From contig NZ_LFIJ01000002.1 in NCBI RefSeq assembly GCF_001187555.1, positions 403,523 through 467,522 on the forward strand: a stretch of DNA of 64,000 nucleotides, written 5' to 3'. The DNA is from Gilvimarinus polysaccharolyticus (GTDB lineage Bacteria; Pseudomonadota; Gammaproteobacteria; Pseudomonadales; Cellvibrionaceae). Made by a program: the position numbers and the translations under genes. Below the pieces are notes generated by a model. It did not search any database and had not been told where the DNA came from. It saw only the letters and a list, made by a program, of their open reading frames with translations. Positions 19,317-27,482 of the stretch are shown here, in pieces (the stretch's first letter is position 1; the number at the start of each line of letters is the position of its first letter).

Positions 19317-19527
19317 TGGCTGGGAATCTTTGATCACGGCATGGGCCCATGGTTAGGTGTGATTGTACAATGTAACCGATTAAACCAAATAGGTTTTTAA
19401 CACCGCAACCGCTTTTGTACAGATTAACAATTCTTGTCGGTACAGAGCTTCGATACAACGATACCCACACAGCATAGATAACGGCAAAAGTCAGCTAGCG
19501 CGCAAACAACACAGTATTAACTCTTGT

Positions 19528-19635
19528 ATGGCAAACGAAGAAAAACTGGAAGTATCGGACAAACCCTAAGGCCGCCCTTTAGATGTTTTAAGAGAAAACA
19601 TAAAGAAATGTGAGCAAGACTTGGTTTCAGCATAA
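19528..19635 (+). pseudogene. Possible small gene interrupted by an in-frame TAA
   Basis: From the ATG at 19528 one frame reads MANEEKLEVSDKP, then TAA (19567-19569), then continues as GRPLDVLRENIKKCEQDLVSA to a stop at 19633-19635. The charged, helix-like residue pattern on both sides of the stop is protein-like, but the element is only 35 codons. The surrounding 475-bp spacer (19317-19791) otherwise contains only a 12-bp palindrome CATGGGCCCATG near 19340 and the csbD 3' hairpin. Confidence 0.3.
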
Positions 19636-19741
19636 ACCATACTGAAAAGACCTAAGTTCATAAATTATAAATTACGCCAATCCTCAACTTAAGAATCACT
19701 AGCTTCGAGACTCGTGATGCTAATTTAATCTTTTTTCTGGT

Positions 19742-19775
19742 TCGCTCTTCTGAAGTTATACTTTCAGAAGAGCGA
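19742..19775. terminator. Hairpin downstream of csbD
   Basis: Perfect 13-bp arms TCGCTCTTCTGAA (19742-19754) / TTCAGAAGAGCGA (19763-19775) with an 8-nt loop. It lacks a T-run on the minus strand, so it may act as an mRNA 3' stabiliser or factor-assisted terminator for csbD. Confidence 0.5.
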
Positions 19776-19791
19776 CACAGACACCAAACAA

Positions 19792-19989
19792 TTAAAGACT
19801 ATCAATAAAATCATTAACTTCTTTTTTCGCTTCTTCTTTAGATTTACCGTACTTGGCCTGAATTTCACCTGCAAGCTTTTCACGATTACCTTCTATTCTG
19901 TCCACATCATCATTAGTCAGCTTGCCCCACTGGGCTTGCACGCCACCTTTGAGTTGATGCCACTTACCTTCAAATTGATCGTTGTTCAT
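19792..19989 (-). CDS. CsbD-like stress protein
   Basis: 65-residue hydrophilic protein of the CsbD/YjbJ family, with the family signature FEGKWHQLKGGVQAQWGKLTNDD and a Lys/Glu-rich amphipathic tail. Members are abundant under general or envelope stress; the molecular role is not established. A ribosome-binding site AGGAA precedes the ATG. It is monocistronic, with a long upstream region that includes the 14-bp palindrome AACCTTTAAAGGTT at 20030-20043. Confidence 0.9.
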   Translation of the reverse strand: MNNDQFEGKWHQLKGGVQAQWGKLTNDDVDRIEGNREKLAGEIQAKYGKSKEEAKKEVNDFIDSL

Positions 19990-20404
19990 AGTAATTCCTC
20001 ATAGTTGATGATTTCTACCGTTTTACTAAAACCTTTAAAGGTTGTGCATGGGATACAGCAGGTTGCATGCCAAAGAGAAAAACTAGAGGAATTTTTATTG
20101 CGCATAAGCGATGGGCACTGATAATACGTCAGCCTTAACGGCGGATATCGTATTTTTTATATCTTATGAGTGGAAAATTTTCAGTAAATTTTTCTCGGTT
20201 TGTAATTCTTACTGAAGCTTAACGTTAAAAGAGGCTTAATAGTTAACCGATAGAAACCTTATACCGACCTTTATTTTTATTTTTAACGACCAAGTGCCTG
20301 AGTTAACTTCGCTACCGTCAACCGAGCTTTATCACATAGCACCCACGGGCAAAGTTAATCGCCCAACTTGAACTCAGACAAGCTGCGCTCTTTGACCGCA
20401 CAGC
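19990..20404. other. csbD upstream region
   Basis: This 415-bp AT-rich spacer presumably carries the csbD promoter. Apart from the palindrome AACCTTTAAAGGTT (20030-20043), 40 bp before the start codon, no gene or clear regulatory element was recognised. Confidence 0.4.
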
Positions 20405-21292
20405 TTAATGCGCATGGCTACCGACACTAGCCCCGTTGCACCTCATCTGCAAAAACTCATCAACGTCATCTAATGTTGGGGCCAAAAAGCCCAGCGGCCG
20501 CCCCATAGCCGCCAAAATTTTTACATGCGTCACTTCAGGGTACGTCTTACGTGTTACCGAGACCCCAGCGGTTTTTAGTTTTTGCTCTAACGACACCGCA
20601 GATTTAGGGGTGACGGTTTCGTCGCTCGCGCCATGTAAGATGAGAGTGGGCGGATTTGTAGCCCGAATATGATTCACCGTTAATGCAGCTACCTGCTCGG
20701 CCTCATCGTCACCAAAAATATTGGCCCAACGAGGATTCTGGGTAGGTAAAAAGTAATCGTGCGGGCCGGCCAAGCTAACGTAGGCGGCAATAATATCGGG
20801 GTTTAAACCCACCGCTTGCAGATATTTAACATCGTAGCTGATCAGGCCCGCAATCATAGCACCCGCCGAGTGGCCCATCATGACCAGCGTTTTATCTGCT
20901 ATCAATTGCTGCACCGGCTCGCTGGCCACAGCTTTGGCCACATCTGCAACAAAGGTGGGATGTGTTACCTCGGGGTAAAGGCGGTAGTCGGGTACCACTA
21001 CTGTATAACCACGCCGCGCTAAAGCCGCCGCGACAAAACCGTACTGCTGTTTGGCGCCACTGTCCCAACTGCCGCCGTAAACAAATACAATCACACAAGC
21101 ATTGGCCGACTCGCGAGGCCGATAAATATCTAACCGCTGACGCTCGTGAGGGCCGTAGGCAATACCTTTAGCCGTTTGGTAATGGTCTGCGCGATTGAGC
21201 GCATTAAGAACACCTGTGCCGCTGCAACCACTCAACACCCCCAAGGTTAATGCCAACACGAAAAATCCAATGCATACATACACTCTCTGCAA
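20405..21292 (-). CDS. Alpha/beta-hydrolase lipoprotein (esterase/lipase)
   Basis: Serine hydrolase, 295 residues, of the carboxylesterase / BD-FAE-like group. The N-terminus ends in LSGC, a lipobox, so it is probably anchored to a membrane facing the periplasm or outside. The oxyanion loop is VFVYGGSWDSG (in place of HGGGW), the nucleophile is GHSAG, the acid lies in LILHGASDETVTP, and the catalytic His in PEVTHVKIL. The substrate is unknown; acetyl or feruloyl esters on polysaccharides would fit the genome's lifestyle but that is inference. It is monocistronic. Confidence 0.8.
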   Translation of the reverse strand: MQRVYVCIGFFVLALTLGVLSGCSGTGVLNALNRADHYQTAKGIAYGPHERQRLDIYRPRESANACVIVFVYGGSWDSGAKQQYGFVAAALARRGYTVVVPDYRLYPEVTHPTFVADVAKAVASEPVQQLIADKTLVMMGHSAGAMIAGLISYDVKYLQAVGLNPDIIAAYVSLAGPHDYFLPTQNPRWANIFGDDEAEQVAALTVNHIRATNPPTLILHGASDETVTPKSAVSLEQKLKTAGVSVTRKTYPEVTHVKILAAMGRPLGFLAPTLDDVDEFLQMRCNGASVGSHAH

Positions 21293-21380
21293 ACCTCACC
21301 TCTGATTAGATTACCCGGCCCGAATGTTCCGGTGTCTATCTCAGTAGTACGCACGCGAGCTGCCAGCAGATTACTCACTG

Positions 21381-21731
21381 TTAGCCCGCTTTGAGTGTTA
21401 ACGGCTCACCGTGAAATTCAATACCGTCCCAACCGTGTTGAATAAAATTGCGGATATTTCCGTGATCGACTCCCTCAGGGTGCGCCAACACATCATCGCG
21501 ATAGTAAGTACCAAAGCAGGCTAAGGTTTGCGCCTCAGTTAATCCATGCAATTTGGCAAAGGCAAAAATCTTGCACGAGCCTTCATTGCTACCAGCGGCA
21601 TTGTGTAATTCACCATTGCTAAAAGCAGTGGGTTGATATTGGTAAAAAACATCGATTATCTGCATAACTTCGGCGAACTCGACATTAAGCGGTTCACTGG
21701 ATAATTTTTCTACAAGAATTTCAGGAGTCAT
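21381..21731 (-). CDS. HopJ-family protein
   Basis: 116-residue cytoplasmic protein of the HopJ type III effector family (PF08888), from the ATG at 21729-21731; an upstream in-frame start at 21767 is possible. Recognisable segments are TAFSNGELHNAAGSNEGSCK and FGTYYRDDVLAHPEGVDHGNIRNFI. The family is named for a plant-pathogen effector but is widespread in free-living marine Gammaproteobacteria without type III secretion, so an effector role is not implied. Function is unknown. Confidence 0.82.
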   Translation of the reverse strand: MTPEILVEKLSSEPLNVEFAEVMQIIDVFYQYQPTAFSNGELHNAAGSNEGSCKIFAFAKLHGLTEAQTLACFGTYYRDDVLAHPEGVDHGNIRNFIQHGWDGIEFHGEPLTLKAG

Positions 21732-22098
21732 AATGTAGTCTTCGTGGTTACGTTTGGTGTGCATCACCCACAGTGATGCGGTAGTTATAACGCAAAGGCG
21801 GGATCAACATAAGATATATGCGCTATGGCGACCAACACTCGGTAAAAGATGGCGACTTATTTAAAACTTTTTACTCATGGCGGCTAGACAAAACACGCTA
21901 ATTGCACCGTCAAATCAAACAAAAACGGCGCTCTATTATAACGCTCGGACACCACAATGCCCATAGAGCAAACTTGCGGCCCGGCCAAGGCTGCGACTAT
22001 GCGGGCCTTGGACGCCATCTTAAACTTTTGTCGCCCTAGCCTAAGCACTGGCTTATATTACACAATCCGTTGAAAGCGGCGCCATCAATCATTACTTT
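21732..22098. other. Intergenic region
   Basis: This 367-bp spacer contains the upstream region of the HopJ-family gene and a 27-codon frame (ATG at 21818) with no ribosome-binding site. Nothing else was recognised. Confidence 0.4.
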
Positions 22099-22437
22099 TT
22101 GGAATTTCTATTTATAAAGAAACTTGCGATTTTCTGGATCTTATTATGCTTGGGGCCGCTCTCTGCCTACGCCGAAAACATGTACGTTAAAGTAACCAAC
22201 AACACCGGCAACGATATTTACCATCTTTACGTCAGTAGTGTTGGCAGTGTGGAATGGGAAGAGGATGTGTTGGATGTTGATGTATTCAATGGCGAGACAG
22301 TGACTGTCAGCTTAAAGGGTTATTCCAACCCCAAATTTGATGTGCAAGCTGAAGATGAAGACGGTGACACCTACACCATCGAGAATATCAATGTAAAGAA
22401 ATACGATCTAATTCTTACTCTCGACGACATAGATTAA
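22099..22437 (+). CDS. Small secreted beta-sandwich protein, function unknown
   Basis: 112 residues reading from a TTG at 22099; no better start precedes the signal peptide (IKKLAIFWILLCLGPLSAYA). The mature ~85 residues (NMYVKVTNNTGNDIYHLYVSS ... DVQAEDEDGDTYTIENINVK) look like a compact all-beta domain, similar in pattern to a recurrent periplasmic domain of unknown function rich in NNTG and DEDGD motifs. The weak start context leaves the exact N-terminus open. A strong terminator follows at once, so the gene is a complete unit. Confidence 0.6.
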   Translation: MEFLFIKKLAIFWILLCLGPLSAYAENMYVKVTNNTGNDIYHLYVSSVGSVEWEEDVLDVDVFNGETVTVSLKGYSNPKFDVQAEDEDGDTYTIENINVKKYDLILTLDDID

Positions 22438-22466
22438 TCGCTGTAGATTTCAAGCAGTAGATCCCA

Positions 22467-22495
22467 AAGCCGCCGTTACTACCGGCGGCTTTTTT
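22467..22495 (+). terminator. Intrinsic terminator after the small secreted protein gene
   Basis: Nine-bp arms AAGCCGCCG (22467-22475) / CGGCGGCTT (22483-22491) followed by T6. Confidence 0.9.
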
Positions 22496-22644
22496 ATGCC
22501 TATATTACCTGCGACACACCTGTTTCGAAAAAAACCTGCCAGCCATCTCAAACACCAATGGCAAACTTCTGTAACATTGTTGGCGTTTAAGAGTCTGTTA
22601 AATACCATTTCGCCGATAACGGTTTAATCCCTATGAGGTTTAGT

Positions 22645-23046
22645 ATGAAATTTTCGCGCTTTTTCGCTCCTATCACTGCCCTTCTTGTGCTATTTAGCAT
22701 CACATTGTCAGCCGACGCCTTAGAGGCAGAATCTTTCACCAAAGAGCGCTTTGAAGCACTGCAAGCAGAAGGCGCCCCAATCTTAGTGGATGTTTATGCC
22801 ACTTGGTGTCCTACCTGCGCCAAACAACGCAAGGTGCTAGAAACCTATCAAAGCGCAAACCCCGATTCTAAGTTAGTCATTCTAGAAGTGGATTTTGATG
22901 ACCAAAAAGAGTGGGTAAAACACTTTAAAGCCCCGCGCCAATCAACCTTATTGTTGTTTGATGGTACCGAGCAAGTATGGTTTAGCGTAGCCGAAACTCG
23001 CGAAGACAAAATCTTTGCTGCCATTGACGAGCTACTAGGGCAATAA
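22645..23046 (+). CDS. Periplasmic thioredoxin-like protein (CPTC)
   Basis: 133-residue exported thiol-disulfide protein. The ATG at 22645 has GAGG six bases upstream and is preferred to the ATG at 22633. A signal peptide is followed by a thioredoxin fold with the active site WCPTCAKQRK, close to the CVAC/CPxC pattern of the DsbD gamma-type domain. It lies 2 bp before a CcdA-like membrane protein, so the two probably act together: the membrane protein brings electrons across the membrane and this protein delivers them in the periplasm. Together they resemble a DsbD split into two polypeptides. Confidence 0.85.
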   Translation: MKFSRFFAPITALLVLFSITLSADALEAESFTKERFEALQAEGAPILVDVYATWCPTCAKQRKVLETYQSANPDSKLVILEVDFDDQKEWVKHFKAPRQSTLLLFDGTEQVWFSVAETREDKIFAAIDELLGQ

Positions 23047-23048
23047 GT

Positions 23049-23753
23049 ATGACGTTGGAGTTAACCGCACTGCCGCTGGCTTTTTTAGCCGGTATTCTCA
23101 GCGTACTCTCACCCTGTGTTTGGCCACTGGTGCCTATCGTTATGGGGTCAGCTGCAGGTGAAAGCCGCTACGGGCCCTACGCCTTGGCGGCGGGTTTGAG
23201 CCTATCGTTTGCCGTTGCCGGTACACTACTCACCTTTGTATTGGTCAGTGCCGGGCTCGACCCCGAGCTGTTTCGTTATATCGCCGCCACTTTGCTGTTG
23301 CTAGTGGGCCTTATACTCGTCATTAAACCGTTGGGCGATTGGATAAGTTTGCGCCTATCACTACTCACCAGTCGTTTTAACAGCACAACCGAAAACGCTT
23401 GGGGCGGCCAGTTTGGTGTGGGCTTTTTACTGGGCATGGTGTGGTTACCCTGTGTTGGCCCAACCCTTGGCGCGGCTATCGCGCTGGCATCATTCGGCCA
23501 GCAAATGGGTACAGCTTTTATCATCATGCTCGCTTTTGGCTTGGGTACCGCGCTGGCGTTACTGGCAGTGGGTTTGTTTTCGGGTAAGTTACTCAGCCGG
23601 TTCTCGGGCAAACTCACCAGCAATGCCAGTCGTGGCAAAGTTATTTTGGGTTATATGCTAATTTTATTGGCGCTATTAACACTGACTGGGCTCGATAAAT
23701 TATTAGAAACTTGGGCCGTAAGCTGGCTGCCAGATTGGGCCACAAGCTTGTAA
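23049..23753 (+). CDS. CcdA/DsbD-beta-like transmembrane electron transfer protein
   Basis: Inner-membrane protein, 234 residues, about six helices. The redox cysteines sit in the two pseudo-symmetric motifs SPCVWPLVPIVMG (~residue 23) and LPCVGPTLGAAIALA (~residue 136), as in CcdA and the central domain of DsbD. It is expected to carry reducing equivalents from cytoplasmic thioredoxin to the periplasmic thioredoxin encoded just upstream. A clear intrinsic terminator ends the pair. A role in cytochrome c maturation versus protein or methionine repair cannot be distinguished. Confidence 0.87.
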   Translation: MTLELTALPLAFLAGILSVLSPCVWPLVPIVMGSAAGESRYGPYALAAGLSLSFAVAGTLLTFVLVSAGLDPELFRYIAATLLLLVGLILVIKPLGDWISLRLSLLTSRFNSTTENAWGGQFGVGFLLGMVWLPCVGPTLGAAIALASFGQQMGTAFIIMLAFGLGTALALLAVGLFSGKLLSRFSGKLTSNASRGKVILGYMLILLALLTLTGLDKLLETWAVSWLPDWATSL

Positions 23754-23786
23754 CCTACAACAAAAACTGCCTAATTTTTTACTCTT

Positions 23787-23825
23787 AAACCGGCGTGACT
23801 GAGCTTGCTCTTCACGCCGGTTTTT
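23787..23825 (+). terminator. Intrinsic terminator after the thioredoxin-CcdA pair
   Basis: Twelve-bp arms AAACCGGCGTGA (23787-23798) / TCACGCCGGTTT (23812-23823), running into T5 on the plus strand. Confidence 0.9.
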
Positions 23826-23983
23826 ATCTTAAAAAACTTCTAAACGTTGTGTTAAAACTCCAAATTTTTTAAGTGCTAAATTTAAAACTTCCTAAAGTCT
23901 CCTGCCTTTTTAGATGACGCAAGTGTGTATTAGCGCCCCTAATCTTATTAAAAATACTATTAAAAATTTCCAATGATGGACAT

Positions 23984-24011
23984 CGAAATCATTTTTTAAA
24001 AAATGATTTCG
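23984..24011. repeat. 28-bp perfect palindrome upstream of the GH8 gene
   Basis: The half-site CGAAATCATTTTTT is followed directly by its reverse complement. It sits 172 bp before the GH8 start codon, in a 429-bp AT-rich upstream region without another gene. It could be an operator or, as RNA, a terminator-like stem; no spacer loop is present. Confidence 0.7.
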
Positions 24012-24182
24012 GTTACATTTTGCTATTTTTCACGTCTTGGCTAAATAACACAAATTAATTGTTGTCAGATTGACCATAAGGGGTGTAGGGTAGCCAGCGC
24101 GAATGTAAGGAAACGCAAAGACTATTCCGCATCAAAGGAGATGTATCGCAACTCCACGATAAAAATAATTGGGAGAACACCG

Positions 24183-27032
24183 ATGAGACACATTCAAAAA
24201 CTATTAACGGTAAGCTTGCTTAGCGCTGTAACACATTCGGCTCACGCCGAAATACTGCAACACACAGAACTCGAAAATACGGCTCTACTGCCGGGTTATA
24301 CCAACATTATTGACCAGCCATTTCTTGGCATTGCGACTTACGCCAATGGAGATGGGGCAAGTGCGGAGGCCATTGTAAATACCGCACCCGGCACTTTTAG
24401 ATTGGATGTTCGCGGCGCTAGCAGCGCTTCAAATAGCGCGGGCATTAGCGCTTATTTAGATACTCGCCGCCTCGGCCAGTTAAGTTTTTCAGGGCAAACA
24501 CCGTCGGTACAATCACTCGAGTTTGAGCTGGACAACAATAGCTCCGTCGAGCAAATACGTTTGGTGCTGGAATCCGATACCGGTGCCAACGACACACTGC
24601 TCGACTGGTTTGAGCTGCATCGTATAGGCGATATTCCAGAGCCGCCGCCAGCACCTGTACTGCCTTCTACTGGGTCTTACGAATCTGGTGTATACCGTAA
24701 TCTTTTTGCAGAACTGGGCTACAGCAACGCAGAGATCGACAGCAAAATCCAATCGGCTTACGATCAATTATTTCACAGCCCAGACCAACAGAACGAAGCG
24801 CTGTTTGTTCCCGTAGGTTCAGATATGGCTTACATCTGGGACGTCGGTAACAACGATGTTCGCAGTGAAGGGATGTCTTACGGCATGATGATGGCCGTAC
24901 AAATGGGAAGAAAAGACGACTTTGATCGTTTATGGAAGTGGGCTCACACTTACTCGCTGAACAAATCGGGCGACATGAAAGGTTATTTCGCCTGGCAAGT
25001 CAGTACCAGCGGCAATGTACTCGATAAGAACCCGGCACCCGATGGCGAAGAATATTTTGTTACCGCCTTATTTTTTGCCTCTCATCTTTGGGGTGATGGC
25101 AGCGGTATTTACGACTACAACGCCCAAGCTAACAGTATTCTTGATGATCTTTACAGTAACGGCCAGACACGTTACAACAATCAAGGAGAGCTAGAAACTT
25201 TTAGTTTATTCAATCACGATGAGATGCAAGTCGTCTTCTCACCAGCAACCCCCTCTGATCGCAACTGGACAGATCCTTCTTATCACCTGCCCGCATTTTA
25301 CGAGCTATGGGCACGCTGGGCCGATAACAACAATCAATTTTGGGCAGATCTAGCAGTAAAAAGTCGAGAATTTTTTAAAGATACTGCGCACCCAGTTACC
25401 GGCTTGTCTCCAGATTACGCATATTTTGATGGCTCGCCTCATGGCGACTTTCAGCACTGGAAAGACACTTTTCAGTACGATGCATGGCGTACCATTGGCA
25501 ATGCTGCGATGGATTTTTCTTGGTGGCAAAACGATCCTTGGCAAACCACTTGGGCCAACCGACTACAAGCTTTCTTTGAAGGTGAAGGCGTGGACGCTTA
25601 TTCCAGCCTATACGAGTTAGACGGTACGCCTTATGAAAATAATGCCGACCACTCAACTGGGTTAGTTGCCATGAATGCGGTAGCAAGCTTAGCGGCCGAC
25701 GATGCTCGGGCCTGGAAATTTGTGCAAGCTTTGTGGAACACCGAGGTGCCCAGTGGTAAGTGGCGCTATTACGATGGTTCACTGTATATGCTTGGCATGC
25801 TTGCCGTAAGCGGTAAGTATCATGTGATTTGTCCTGCAGGGGAGTGTGAATTTACACCGCCTCCTTCTTGCGAACAAACCAATAGCTGTCCGACTAACCA
25901 AGCGCCTATTGCCCAAAACGATACTGTGACAACAGGTTTTGAAACGGCTATCGAGATTAACGCGTTGCAAAATGATTCTGATGCCGATGGTGATACGCTA
26001 TCAATTGTTAGCGTCACTCAAGCCAGTAACGGACAAGTTTCACAATCGGGCAGCCGTTTCACTTACCAACCAGCCAATGGGTTTTCTGGACAGGATACTT
26101 TTAGTTATACCATCTCTGATGGAAGCCTATCGGCATCAGCCACCGTCTCAATTACCGTCAACGAGCCCAACACCACACCGGGCGGCAACGACGGCACACC
26201 TGTTGGCGTATTTGAATTTGAGCTGGGCACCATTTCACCCAGCTATAGAACCCCCATTAGCTCGCCACTTGCGGGAGCTAAACTCTACGGCAATGGTGAA
26301 TCAGTTACGGTAAGCGTGCCGCCAATGTCTGCGGGCTCTTATCAAATAAGCATATTCGGCGCGTCTAGTAACTCTAGCGCTGCCGGTATTGCATTGTACG
26401 CAAACGGGCAAAAATTAGGTGCAACCGATTTTACTGGCACAAGTGTTAGTGAAAAAGTCATTGCATTTAACCTGGCCTCCACCGCAACTGAATTGGTGTT
26501 TATTTTAGAGACAGACGTTGGGCAAAACGATACCTTGCTTGATAAATTTGAGCTGCGTAATGGATCTGCAACGGACCCCTCTGACAATAACCCTAGCTGT
26601 GAAGCCGTGACCCTTGAGGCCGAGGACTATACGGCTTTTTACGATACAACCTCTGGCAACTCCGGCAACAGCTACCGCTTTGATGATGTTGACCTGCAAG
26701 TCACCTCTGACATCGGCGGCGGTTATAACCTTGGTTGGACAGCATCAGGCGAATGGCTGCGTTATAACAGCAGCCTACCATCAGGTAGTTATAACGTAGC
26801 GCTGCGTGTGGCATCACAACCGGGCGGCGGAATGCTGACACTGCGCTCAGAAGGACAAGATATTAGCCCTGCACTAAGCATTGACTCTACCAGTGGCTGG
26901 CAAAACTGGGAGACATTAACGCTGAACAATATTGCCCTGCAAGCAGAGACTCCAATTGAGCTCAACATCTTAAGTGGCAACTTTAATGTAAACTGGATTA
27001 AGTTTATTCCAGCCGCGTGTGGCACCCAGTAA
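24183..27032 (+). CDS. Multi-modular GH8 xylanase / exo-oligoxylanase
   Basis: Secreted enzyme, 949 residues, starting at the ATG 24183 with GGGAGA before it. Order: signal peptide; a ~125-residue beta-sandwich module; GH8 catalytic domain (~165-560), whose NNDVRSEGMSYGMMMAVQM segment holds the general-acid Glu and whose DGEEYFVTALFFASHLWGDG matches xylan-specific GH8 enzymes such as reducing-end exo-oligoxylanase; a Pro/Cys linker; a cadherin-like/tandem-95 module (QAPIAQNDTVTTGFETAIEI onward); a second beta-sandwich module similar to the first (both end DTLLD.FEL); and a C-terminal CBM6 (VTLEAEDYTAFYDT ... NWIKF). It probably cleaves beta-1,4-xylan or xylo-oligosaccharides. Endo versus exo mode is not resolvable here. 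Confidence 0.88.
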   Translation: MRHIQKLLTVSLLSAVTHSAHAEILQHTELENTALLPGYTNIIDQPFLGIATYANGDGASAEAIVNTAPGTFRLDVRGASSASNSAGISAYLDTRRLGQLSFSGQTPSVQSLEFELDNNSSVEQIRLVLESDTGANDTLLDWFELHRIGDIPEPPPAPVLPSTGSYESGVYRNLFAELGYSNAEIDSKIQSAYDQLFHSPDQQNEALFVPVGSDMAYIWDVGNNDVRSEGMSYGMMMAVQMGRKDDFDRLWKWAHTYSLNKSGDMKGYFAWQVSTSGNVLDKNPAPDGEEYFVTALFFASHLWGDGSGIYDYNAQANSILDDLYSNGQTRYNNQGELETFSLFNHDEMQVVFSPATPSDRNWTDPSYHLPAFYELWARWADNNNQFWADLAVKSREFFKDTAHPVTGLSPDYAYFDGSPHGDFQHWKDTFQYDAWRTIGNAAMDFSWWQNDPWQTTWANRLQAFFEGEGVDAYSSLYELDGTPYENNADHSTGLVAMNAVASLAADDARAWKFVQALWNTEVPSGKWRYYDGSLYMLGMLAVSGKYHVICPAGECEFTPPPSCEQTNSCPTNQAPIAQNDTVTTGFETAIEINALQNDSDADGDTLSIVSVTQASNGQVSQSGSRFTYQPANGFSGQDTFSYTISDGSLSASATVSITVNEPNTTPGGNDGTPVGVFEFELGTISPSYRTPISSPLAGAKLYGNGESVTVSVPPMSAGSYQISIFGASSNSSAAGIALYANGQKLGATDFTGTSVSEKVIAFNLASTATELVFILETDVGQNDTLLDKFELRNGSATDPSDNNPSCEAVTLEAEDYTAFYDTTSGNSGNSYRFDDVDLQVTSDIGGGYNLGWTASGEWLRYNSSLPSGSYNVALRVASQPGGGMLTLRSEGQDISPALSIDSTSGWQNWETLTLNNIALQAETPIELNILSGNFNVNWIKFIPAACGTQ

Positions 27033-27263
27033 GCCTTTCTAGCAACATTAAACGTACCACAGTAAAAACCTATCAATGCCCATAGCGGCATTGATAGGTT
27101 CCTCGCACGCTTTCAGTCGCACTCTTAGTTACTAACATACATTAATCATCACATTTAGCGCTTAACAGCGACGAAGGTCTGAGCGATTTGAAATATCCCG
27201 CCGATCACTGGAGAGCTAAAGCAATATGGTATAAGATGCCGGCGCACAAGCAGTACTGACTTT

Positions 27264-27362
27264 ATATCCTCGGGGTGGCAGGGTTTAACCCAATGCCTGA
27301 GACGCACACAGTGCGGACCCGTTGAACCTGATCCGGTTAATGCCGGCGTAGGGATTGGACTA
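27264..27362 (+). promoter_or_regulatory. TPP riboswitch (THI element)
   Basis: The conserved core blocks are present in order: CTCGGGGTG (27269-27277), GCCTGAGA (27295-27302), ACCCGTTGAACCTGATC (27317-27333), GGTTAATGCCGGCGTAGGGA (27335-27354). It lies 120 bp before the TonB-receptor gene of a thiamine uptake operon, so thiamine pyrophosphate should shut the operon down. Confidence 0.96.
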
Positions 27363-27452
27363 TTCGCACAGTAATAACAAGCCCACCGCCAAAACTCTTG
27401 GCTGCCAAGCACCAACAACGTGCCCCAATTACAACGCTACTTTAAGCAGACC

Positions 27453-27479
27453 GGGTCTCCTTAACACTACCGGAGACTC
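27453..27479 (+). promoter_or_regulatory. Shine-Dalgarno-sequestering hairpin of the riboswitch expression platform
   Basis: GTCTCC (27455-27460) can pair with GGAGAC (27472-27477), the ribosome-binding site of the receptor gene, with two further flanking pairs. No T-run follows, which points to translational rather than transcriptional control. Confidence 0.65.
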
Positions 27480-27482
27480 TAC

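Noticed and set aside
19340..19351. 12-bp palindrome CATGGGCCCATG as an operator
   Set aside because: Short, single copy, no half-site similarity to any recognised regulator.
21381..21731. HopJ-family gene as evidence of type III secretion
   Set aside because: No secretion genes nearby, and the family is common in free-living bacteria.
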